From assembly GCA_013373575.1 (NCBI GenBank), contig JABXHP010000079.1, positions 1 through 34,806 on the forward strand: a DNA stretch of 34,806 bases. Direction: 5' to 3'. A program made the translations under genes and the position numbers. Under the pieces are notes generated by a model. It had not been told where the DNA came from. It made no database searches and worked only from the letters and a program-made list of their open reading frames with translations. This document shows positions 15,001 through 27,000 of the stretch, one piece after another; the first letter of the stretch is position 1, and every line of letters starts with the position of its first letter. This DNA is from Oceanospirillaceae bacterium. Lineage in GTDB: Bacteria; Pseudomonadota; Gammaproteobacteria; Pseudomonadales; Balneatricaceae.

Positions 15001-18000
15001 CGATAGTGTAACCGCTAAAACCACCTTTGCTATTGGCAAAACTTTCTAGGTCATTGATATCAAGTTTAAAGCTAACAAAACCGTCGTCTTTGCCATTGCT
15101 ATCTAAATCAAGACCGGTGATTTCTTTGATATCCACCGCGGTGCCGTCTGGCATGACTGCCGTTTTGACGTTGAACGAGGAGGTGCCAGGCGAATTATTA
15201 TCACCTTTGCCCGCTTCATACAGTTTAACGCTGACTTCGCGCCCATTAGAGGATACATACACCCCAATAAAGAAATTAATACTAGGGTTTTGAACCGTGG
15301 TATCAGCGATACCCAACAAATGGAAAGTACCACTCTTCTCGTTGGCAGACTCCATACGGATTCGGAAAGCCACTTCTTCGGTGAAGTCATTGTATTTGGT
15401 GTATAGCAGAGGATAATCCGCATTACCGACCAAATCGACGCCGTCGGATTTGGCTTGGGTGTCGTTGTTGGGGTCGTAATTAGCACCGGTTAAAATGGCC
15501 ATCCAACCGGTATCGCTATTCACATCAATCGCGGTAGTGTCAGGGAAAATAATATTCACAGACACATCAGAGGCATTGGCATTACCGGCGTTATCAAACA
15601 CTCTATCAGATGCCAACGTCACAGAAATATCATCAGCACCAGTGGTAACAAAGGTATGATCTGCACTAAAACTTGGTGTGACCAACACGCGATAACGGTT
15701 ATCCTCCGGTAAAACGGGATTCAATGGATCGTTATCGCGCGTTTCATTATCGGGATCGACATTGGGATTGGTTGAAATACGCTCCAAATTTGACAGCGTC
15801 GCATTGGTCGCGCTCAAATCAGCCAATGTTAGGTCGCTGATGGCTTCGTTAAAATCCAGATACACATAAAATGCCGTGCTACCGTCGTGCCAGCGCGCAT
15901 CGGAGGTCATAGTAGGGACAGGCGCAGTATTTTCTAGCGTATAGGTTTCACTCAGTTCAGTAGCAGCAAGGCTGGTTTTATCGACATTATCGGTGCGGGT
16001 TGCCGTGTCCAACATGTCAGCACCACTGGCCAACTGCAAGCCTAGGCTACCCGCCGCATTAGCAATACCCGCGCCGCCCACGGTGACAGAGTAGGTTTTG
16101 CTGTTGACGAGTGTGACGGAAAGAATTTCACCTGAACCGGCTAAATCACCGGTGAGAGCAAAGTCGGCGGTATCAACCCCACGCATACCCTCACTAAAAA
16201 TCACCTTGAAGGTCAACTGATCGGCGTTAGTCAACGCAGTGGTAGGAGCAGTCCGCAACACCGACAACAAGGTCGGCGCAGCGGGCTTTGGTGTCACCTG
16301 AATCGAAAAATCGACCCCGACAACTTCCAACGCACCATCTTCGCCACCATCGGCAACATTAAACGTAAACTGATCGTCGGTGTCGTTTGTGCCGGTATGC
16401 TTGTACTTCAGCAAGCCATTATCGATGTCAGCCTGGGTAAAGGTTGACCCAATGCTAAGGGTCGCCTCACTTCCATTAAGGGTACCGTCACTATCAGCAT
16501 CTAACCAAAGCTGGCCGAAACTGGGCGTTGCCGTAAGCGTAAAGGTAATGCCCTCGCCATCATCATCGCGGTCGACCTCACGCAGGAAATCGTCGCTAAT
16601 GGTAGCAGTGTCACCTTGGCTGACACTGAACAACTCTAGCTTTTGGAAGGTTTCTAGCTGCAATTCACCGCGTTGGTTCATCGAACTGACACCCTCGGAG
16701 GTCATTACAGAGGGACCTTCGTTGGCACCGCCGGAGTATGTCAATGTGAAATCTTGATAACCCTGACCACCGTATTGGTCACTTGCATAAACTCGCACGG
16801 CTAAGCTGCCGCTACCGGCTGGGGCCTTGGCAATAAACTGACCTGCACCACTCACGTCGTCATAGGCAAAGTTGATCCAACTAGGTAGTTCGACGTCATT
16901 ACCATTGCTATCGATCAGATAAGCACTCAAAGATAGAATATCGCCGTTATCAGCATCGCTGAAATCGCTGCGATTAACGTCTTTTGTGACCTCTGCGGCG
17001 CTACTAATGGTCCAGTCGCTGATTGCGCTACCAGTCGGTAGATCGTTAGCATTGAGCACCCATAACTTAAAGGTTGAAGTCACCGAATCGCCGTTTGCAG
17101 TACCGGTTACTGAAATAGTGTAAGGGCCAGGCACCGCGGTAGCTGGCGGATTGCCGCTGAAGGTTCGAGTGCTTGCATCAAAACTCAGCCAGCTACTGAT
17201 ACCCGCTGGGATAGAAGCTGTGTAGGTAAAAGAATCACTATCAGGGTCAGTAAATGTATCACTTGGCACAACAAAACTTTTGCTGCCAGCGCCATCAAAG
17301 GTCACATCATTAATGGGGTTGGTCACCTGAGGCTTGGAGGGTGAGTCACTAAAGCTAAGATCAAATGTATCACTCACTGCGGCATTGCGACCATCGCTGG
17401 CACTAACCTCTATGGTCAGACTGGCACCATTGGTTATACCTGCATCGCTGGGGTTGCCACTAAAGGTTCCCGTTGCTGCATCAAAGGTTAGCCAACTGGG
17501 AAGCGCAGACCCACCCTCCAGAGTGGCAGACAATGTCAAAATATCAAAATCTGGATCACTGAAAGTCGAACTCGGCAAAGTAAAGCTTTGCTCGCCACTA
17601 GTGCTCCATTCCTGATCGTTAATTGCTGCAGACACCACTGGCGGCGACGACACAAGTGCCATTAAGGTGCGTTCAACGTCATCAGTTGTTGGGTCACCAT
17701 CACTTAGCGATACGGTTAAACGGCCTGAAGTTTGAGTGTTGTCTTTGATAAATTTTAAATTGTCATCAATAACATCTTGCTGAGTAAAGGTATCTCTGGC
17801 ATCGGGGTTAGCTTCACTGTAAACGCCCAAAATTTCGTTTTCATCGGCGACATCGTCGCCATCCACGTCGATATAGAATGTGCCACCCGCAGGGTTAGCG
17901 GTCACGGTATAAATCAAATCGGCATCTGCAGTTTGTGCATCGGACCCGTCTAACTCTGAAGTCGACACCACATGACTACCGTTCTTGGCGATATAGAAAG

Positions 18001-21000
18001 AACGCGTCACCAATGACGGCGCGGTTTCAGTCACATCAGTGAGAGTAATAGTCACATCTTGTTGGTAACTCAGACCGCCACTATCGGTGACTTTAACACG
18101 CAGAGTTTGCGTGGTAGCCGTCTCATAATCTAATCGCGCGCCAGCCGCAACGGTAATGGTACCGTCAAGACTCACAACAAAGTTGGCATTGGACACTCGC
18201 TCAAACCGCAGTGCGTCTCCGGTATTGGGATCAGTCGCTTGCAAGCGGCCCACCACGGTGGTCGCTATTGCATCTTCCGCGACGCTGCCACCACTCAACC
18301 AGCTAATCGCCGTGGGTGCATCGTTGGTATCGGTCACATTAATCTTAACGGTCTGTACCTCAGACAAAGCCACACCATCGTCTACCGCAAAGGTAAACGT
18401 TGCATAATCGCTGCCGAATGCATTGGCAACTGGGGTGTAGGTCAATTTGCCTGCGGCGATATCTGCCGCGCTCACAATGGTGTTGACAGGTACCGCCGTT
18501 CCATCAAGCGCCAGGGTACCGGCAACGGGTAAGCTTATAATTTTGACTCCATCGAGTGTGTCACCACCATCAATGTCGTTGAAGGCAAAATCAGCCACCG
18601 TCAACGTGCGGACTGTATCTTCATCCATAGTGATGGTTATATCACTTGAGGATGGCGCATCATTGACGGCTGACACTGTAATGGTTGCGCTATCAAGCTC
18701 TTCGCTCAGCGTAGTATTGCCGCCTAATTGCTGGGTATCAAAGGTATCGCCAACTCTACCTTCGGTTTGATCCCACGCACGGAATTGAAGGGTTGACGTA
18801 CCGTTGTAATCTGCATCAGGAATAAAACGCAAGCTGGCAGTGGCATCAAGCAATAAAGCCGCACTTGCCAAATCAACGATGCTACCTGTAGTAGCCGACA
18901 CATTGGTCCAATCACCATTGGACAACTTGTACTGCCACACACCATAGGTATTGTTCACCTGGGTCAAAGCGATCGCTTGAACAGCACTACCATCGGGGTC
19001 GGTAATACTATTGGCCACTAGCATATCAGCCACGGTGGTACCGCTATTATTTGCCGTTTCAATATCTTCAGCAATGGTCGCTAATGCTGGAGATTCAGTG
19101 TCATCCAATACAGGAGCGTCATTAATGGGATCCACAGTAATGGATACTGTGGCGCTATTAAGGCTGGTTAAATTGCCATCAGAGGCACTGTAGGTAAAGG
19201 TTGCGTTACCGTTGTAATTACTGGTGGGGGCAAACGATAGTTTAGCGATATCGCCCGCGGCAATGACGGCATTTTGGCTAATTTCTTGGCCATCTAATAA
19301 TAACTTACCGGCAGCCGCATCCGGCAATGCCGTAATCGTGATCTGATAAAGGCTATCTAACTCTGGATCCGCAAAATGGCTGTCAAATTGTTGTTTACTA
19401 AAGCCATAGCTGACATCTTCGTCGGTATTTAGGTTCCAATCTGACAAGGTCGCCGCGGTATTACCCACACGCACAACTACTTGACGCGTTTCAGACACGA
19501 ACTGATCAGGTAATATGGCATTCAAGGTCGTCAGGAATGGCGCCGCAAGACTGGTCCCATCCCCGCCGTATTCAATCACTGAATTGCGATCAACGCTTTG
19601 GTAATTCGTCGCACGAGCAACAGAGCTTCCTGCGTAATCTGCCCAATAAACATCACCCGTTAACGGATCAACCGCCATATAAGAAGAATTGTGAATACCT
19701 TGTTGATATAGATTGTACGGTGTGCCGTTAAAGGCCATATTTCCAGTGGCAAGATCGTAGACACGATAGTCCATTTCAGTATTTGAGTAAAAACGCAATA
19801 CATAAAGGTAACGGCCATCACTGCTAGCACCATGATAAGTGCTCAGCCAACCCCAGTTTTCATTAATGGCAATATCTTCGCTGAAAGAGAGTGACAACCC
19901 GTCTTCAGATAAGCTAAACAGCCTGACTTTACTGTCTGTGGTGCTAAGAATGCCTAAACGACCATCAGGCATACTGAACAGCGATCCGCGAAAATGGAAA
20001 GTACCATCAAGAAGGCCATTGGTTGATGGCAGTATGACTTCAGCAATCGTGTTGTCTGCTAAAGAAAAACGATAAATTTTATCGTCGCTTGCACCAGGGT
20101 TAATATTACTATTGCGGAAATACAGGTAACCATTGGCGTAGACCATTTCGGATTCAACACCGCCCAAAAGCCCCTGAGGGTCGATTTTCAAATGATCTCC
20201 ACTACCACCCAGTCGGTTGCCCTGCATATCGTGCTCAATGATCGTACCACTGTCGTTGGGGTAGTAGATAAATAAGCGCTTACCATCAGTGGCCAATCCG
20301 GTGATATCCCATTGAGAGTCGCTGTATGCGGTGCCACTCGCAAAACTCAAAACAATGTCTTCAAACTGATCCATGCGGACAAAATCACCCGCCTCATAGG
20401 CGGTATGATTTTCTCCCGACAAGTCATTAATCAGACCATTGGCGCCAGTAGAACTGCCATTCCAATAGCCAATTAAATTGGCATCGGCGAGATCAGTACC
20501 TGCAAGGGTGTCGTTCATATTGGCTTGAATTTCAGCCTGGGTGCGGGCATCTTTCCATATCCGCATTTCGGTAATGGCACCATCAAAATACTGGTCTGCC
20601 ACCCAGTTACTGCGACCAACATAGGATTTAGTGCGGGCAATATTTGTAGGGTCTTCAAAGGCGTTTAAAACTTCTAACTGCTGCTCTACCCCATTAAAGT
20701 AGATTTTAACGCCGCCATTGCCATCGTACACCGCCGCCACATGAACCCAAACGTCAAGCGGCAGTGTACTGCGGGTAGCAACTGTTGCTGTAGCAGCTAG
20801 ATTGATGCCATTGTATTGTTCCAATACGATCTGGCCGGTATCACCGCGGAACCCGAACCAAATATTGTCGTTCTGATTGCCATTACCCAAGTCGAAAATG
20901 CGGCTCCAAAGAGCAGCGCCATCGGCTTTAACCATAGCTTCTAATGTGTAAGCGCCATCACCGGACCCTAGCCCATCAATCGTACCTAGATCGATATAGT

Positions 21001-24000
21001 CCGTCTTACCATTCAATTCAAAGGCGTTGTCAGTGTTGGTGAAGTCGATCTCGTAATTTGTGAATACCGAATGGCCAATATGGCTTCCTGCATGATCGGT
21101 CCAGTAGAAATCACCCGTTATAGGATCACGAGTTAGGAAGGTTGCGTTGTTAATTCCTCCTCCTGTTAAAGCACGAGAGCTACCATCATAAGCCACATTA
21201 CCCGTGGTCAAATCGTAAGCTTTGTAATACCCATTAAAACCATTAAGGATGTAAAGGTAGGTTCCGTCTGAAGCAAAGCCATGCGAATCAATGAAGCCGG
21301 TGTCTAACCAGCCCGTCGGATCGGTAATGTAACGCGTTTCGTCCAGCGTCAATGTCAAACCATTATTAGACACATTGAATAATTGCACAGTGACACGGTT
21401 ACTTGCATTGTTTACAAAACCCACTGTACCTAAACGGCCATCGGGCATCGCAAACAGGTTGCCATATAACCAGCCGTCGCCATCTAGGAAAGCAGGGCGA
21501 TCAGTGACAGTTGTCACAGTCGGGGCTGTAGTTGCCCAATTACTAGACTCCAATCGATAGAGAGTATCGTTGGATCCGGCTGCAGTACCATTTGAATCGC
21601 GGAAGTAAAGCGCGCCATTGGCGTACACCAAGTCACTCCAAAACCGATCGGCGGCTACGGTATACTGAGCAACCAAAGCACCTTGCATACTATAAACACG
21701 CAGATTTTCTGCGGCTCGGTCTGGATACATAATGAAAATGTGGTTACCGTCTGTCGCGAAGCCGCCCGTGTCAGACCAGCCGTCTGTAGCTAATGCCCCA
21801 TTCTCTGATAACTGAATGGTGTCAAACTCATGTAACCTTTGTGGGAATCCGTCAAACGTCTGCCCGTCAAACTCATCACGCTCATCACCTATCGCACTTT
21901 GCAAGACGCCATTAGCATCGAGATAGGCGGCGTCTTCAACGCTGTAAACGCGAATATTGTCAATCGCTGCAGATTCATTGCCCCCCCCCTCATCAAGCGT
22001 CGTCTCAAATTTAAGCTCTACCGATTCACCAAAACCGGCGGGCAAGTCGATAACAATGTGGAAAGACTGATCTTTGTAGCTACTGGCAGTATTGCCCGTG
22101 GACGCGTTCCAGTTACCGTAGTCGTCGTTAGGCGTGACGCTATAGTTAACGGTATGACCATCAACATTCCATGTGCCAAAATAAGTTTCAGTCTGGTTGA
22201 TACCAACAGATCGATAAAAATCCACTCCAGCGCCGTCATTCAAGCGCAAGATAAAGCGTTCGTTATCCCAGCTGTCGAGGGCCAGAAAATCCAGTTCAAT
22301 ACGGGTCGCTTGATTGTCGATATAATACGTTTTTACCGCATCATAGGCCCTAAACCATAGCGCATCGCCCCAACCGGCAATATTGACCAAAGACGGAAAA
22401 AGAGAGGTAGTGTTATCTGCACGATCCCAACCAGCAAGATTACCGTTTTCAAAATCATCGACATTACTAAATGAGGTGGGATTAGTTTTGTAAACGGACA
22501 CGTTGTCAATACCAACTGATTCGTTGGTTGAACCTTCATTAAAGTTACCGTCAAAAGCTAACTTGAAGTCATGGCCAAAATCAGCAGGTAGCTTTAATGT
22601 CACATGAAACGATTGGTCAGAGGCTCCGGTGGGATCCGACCAAGAGCCAAAATCATCGTTGGGCGCAATAGTGTACTCTACAACTTTACCGTTGATTTCA
22701 GTGGTACCGACAACCGTTTGGGTGACTTCATTGCCATCGACAACTTTGAAGAAGAAAACCTCTTGTCCGTTGATTTGGGTGCTGACTCCGTCAAAACCAT
22801 AGGTACTAGTGTTGTCCCAGCTACCCAACTTCAAAAGATCGAACTCTACAGTGGTAGCCTCGTTATCGATGGTAAAGTTTTTGGTGGGAATGGTCCCACT
22901 AAACCACATCACCTTGCCAAAGCCATGGCTTGAAATAGTAGTTATATTGTCGGAGATTGAGGAAGTATTCACCCCGTTCGTCCAACCAAGCACGCCGTTA
23001 TCAAAACCCTCTACCGCGATGGAGTTAGGCTTCTGCCAAATAGTAAAGTCATCGATGGCATAGCCTTCATCAGTGGCGGCGCTACCCAAGCTTGAATCCA
23101 TACGCACGGTCAGTACGTCGGTAAAACCTTCTGGAACCTTGATCTGTACTTGGAAAGTTTGATCAGCCCAAAAATTACCAAAGAAATTATGGTAATCATC
23201 CATGGGGGTAATGGTGTAGGTTATATCCCCTGCGGGTGTCGACACAGAGCCACTTACGGGCGTTGTAACCTCTTGATAACTATAGATTTGGTCAATCACT
23301 CGGTAAGAGGTGGTTCCATACTTACCCGAGTAAAGGTCGAAAATAAAACGTTCGTTATCCCAACTGTCGTTACGCGTAAAATTAAAAGTAATGACCGATT
23401 CGTTTTGGTTAATATCAAACGATTTATACAGCGGTTGATTCGCATCGACGGAACTGTCGTAGCGGTTCATTAGCTTTTCGCCGTTTATCGCCACTGTATT
23501 GCCGGAACTGACAAATCGCCAACCGGTGTTGCCGTGTGAAAAATCATCATACGAGACGCGTTGCCAACCCGCCTGCTCAAGGGCACTTGAATTGTCGAGC
23601 TGCTGGGTGTAGCTGGCATTAACGTCACTGACATTGCCGTTACTGTCAACCCACTTCCAATCCATTGAACCGTCAGAAGCTGTAACATTTTGAGCGCCTA
23701 CCCAAACACCCAGAGAATTATTGAGTTGGGTAAGCTTGGTGATAATGGCCAACTCATCGGCGTCATCAATACGCGCCAAATAGCCAGAATTAGCGGCACC
23801 ATCGACTTCGTAGCTTGAACCCTCAGCCGTTATTTGAGCATCGGTGAAGTTTTCTGCACTGCCGTCAAGTTTGTAATAGTGACCTGTTTTGGCACTGTAT
23901 ACGGTCACATCATCAACAAAAACGAGGGTATTGCCAGTATCAACTTTAATCGCTGACGTTAACTCACTGGGAAGCCCTAATGCCGTTTCACCGAATTCGG

Positions 24001-27000
24001 TGAAGTATCCAAGATCAGATTGATAAGAGGCGTCGTTATACTGCGCACCGTTGTATGGGCTATCGCCACCTAACCACCAGAATGAACCATAATCTTCGCT
24101 CAAATTATTGGGTTCACCTGGATTCCATGCCCCGTCAAACGGCGAGCCAGCTTTTGGCCCACTACCCCAGAACCAACCAGCGTCTAATTCGCCATTAAGG
24201 TTTTCTGTTGCATCGACCTGATACAGACCAACATAGCCGCCATAAGCATTAGCGTCAGCCGTTAAGGCGCGCATGATGATCATTGATGTTTCATCAGTAG
24301 GTGTGGCCAGGTAGCCCTGGACCCCATCCAACGTGGCACTTTCAGCCGCGGTTTTGGCTTCATCCCAGTTACTAACATTGTTGGCTGACAGCGCCAAATA
24401 GTGACCGGTATCTAGATTATAAATATAATCCTGACCGTTGCGGGTAACCTGTGCGCCCACCAAATTAATATGAATGCTTGTAGCCACCTCATCTGAGCTA
24501 AGGACGTCCGCACCACCTTTGTGAATTGCAAAGACTAGCTTTTCACCGGCCTGCAACAAAATTTGATGCAGAGTCGCACGTTCCTTAGCCACACCGGTAT
24601 TGTCATCGACAATGGTTGCATTGTCTTTGCTGACTAAAGTGGCATTGCCATTGGCATCGACCTTGTACACTTCGTACATTGGATCAGTGGGGGAACTACC
24701 TGTATGAGCATCCCAGAAGCGCGCATCCACTGCGTAAACACCCGAGGTTTCCGCGGTAAATTGAATGGCGGCTGGATTCGAGTAGCCAGGTAAAATTTGT
24801 GGGGTGCCCACTACCGTGGTGGCCCAATGAGGGTCTAGCGTGGTATAAAAACCAAACGACGCCCAGCCATCTTCAGTATTCCAGTTGGATTGCGTGGGGT
24901 GATCAAACCAAACACTGTCATCCGACACTTGAACACGGCTTTTATCACCGGTCATGGCCTGGAATGTACCGTAATTAAAGTTGGCACTGCCATCGCCTTC
25001 GATGATACCCAAAGCCCACTGGCCATCCACGCCATCGCCATTTAGGACATCAAAGTCGCGACCTAGGTCCCAAGACGTTTTTGCGGCGTGATTGTTGTAA
25101 TCACTTGCGAGGGGATACCAAGCCACCAAATTGGCTTCATAACCACTTAACGATTGTTTGGTATCGAGGGATTCATTGATCTCGCTCTGATCTAGTATAC
25201 GATCGTACACGCGGATATCAGACAGAGAACCTTGCCAAGAGTTGTCACCCAACCACTCGGTGGCATCATTTTTACGATAGACATCGCCAATGCGCATACC
25301 TACAGCAGGTAGAGCGGCCTCCATAGTGCCAGTGCCAATTTTGACACCATCGATGTAGAGCGTGCCTACATTACCTGTGCGAGTAACTGTGAACTGGTGC
25401 CACTCACCATCTGATGGGAAGGCATTATCGATATACCAGTTATCACCGAGTCTTATGCGCCAGTTGTCGCCATCTTTAGCCAACGAGATGAAAAAGTTAT
25501 CCGGATTATTCCCCTGTGAAAGAATAAAATATTGTCCATCAGCCACGTCGTCATCGATTTGCGCCCAAGCGGAAACCGTAAAATCAGCGAGTACGGGTAA
25601 GGCCGCAAACTGGGTGTCGATAAACTCACCGTTACCACTCAGCGTCACCACATTGCGGGTACCAATATCGACAGTGCGTAATGTGAGATCAATGTTGCGG
25701 ACGTGATCGTTATCGTTGCCGGTAGTGCTATTAGCAAAGGTCAAGGTGCGCAGAACTTCTTGGTATTCTTCTGCGGTTGCCTCACCCGTTAGAGTAAGTA
25801 CACCCGTCTGGCTGTCATATGCGGCACTAATGCCATTGGCTGTCGCAACAGTCGTATCAACGGCCAAGGTATCATTGGCGACGAACTGACCATTGGTGGC
25901 GTCTGTCACCGACACATTGACGCCCTTAATAACGTCAAAAGAAGCATTGGTGGTATAGGCGGCATCGGCATCAAAAATGGTAAGGCCGGAATCGACTAGC
26001 ACGGCACCCAGCGCATCACCGGTATTGGGACGAACACTTAGGCTGTTACCTGAAGTAAAGGTAACCCGCGGCGCATCGTTGATTAAATTAACTTCGATGG
26101 TAGTGGTCGCAATATTGCTACTTTCATTAGTACCATCGCTAGCTACCCAGCGGAAGGTGTCATCACTGCCGTCAGTCACATCCGCATTGCTATTGCTCGC
26201 CCAGTCCGCTTTGGGGGTATAACGTAGTTTTGACAAGTCACTGTATGCAATGACCTGATTTTGAGCGACTAGCTCGCCGTCGTCCAAGTTGCCACTGCCA
26301 TTATTATCTAACCACAGACTACCCTGACCCGGTAATTCAACAATTCGTATAGATTGTTCGGTTTTACCCACGCCGGCGGTGGTATTGTCGTCGGCATGAG
26401 TATCTGTATCGGCATAGACAAAATCTGCCGCGGTAAATGACAGCGTGGTATCTTCATCAACCGTTTTACTGGTACTCGTTACAGTGCCAATATCGTTAGA
26501 ATTGCTAAGATTTAAAGTAAAGCTTGTAGTTTGTGTTGCATTCGTTTGCCCCGAACCATCATCTGCCGTAACCGTAATATTTAAACTGCTGGCACCCGCT
26601 GGTGGGTTTCCGCTCAGCAAACCAGTACTAGAAATAGAGAGCCAGGCAGGCAATGCAGCCCCATTAGCCAACGTTGCACTATAAGTAAAAGTATCTGTAC
26701 CAGGGTCTAAATCAGTAAAAATTCCAGCCGGAATTTGATAGGAAAAGCTACCCTGCCCTGCCCATTCTTGATCAGGGATTGGCTTGGCCACCACAGGTTG
26801 ATCGTTATCATTGGTATAGCTTATGGTAAAGTCTTTACTGCTTATCAATTGACCATCGGTCGCCTTCAAACGGATGGAAAGCGTGCCGGTATTTGCAGGC
26901 GGATTACCCGTAAAACTCAAGTCATTGGGGTTAAAGGTCAGCCATGTCGGCAATGCTACTTCGGAGCCGCCATCCATCAAAAACGCTGTAATGGTTAAAT

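Noticed and set aside
15103-15486. 127-aa minus-strand ORF
   Set aside because: Off-frame within the giant ORF, whose own frame gives sensible protein here (DINDLESFANSKGGFSGYTI).
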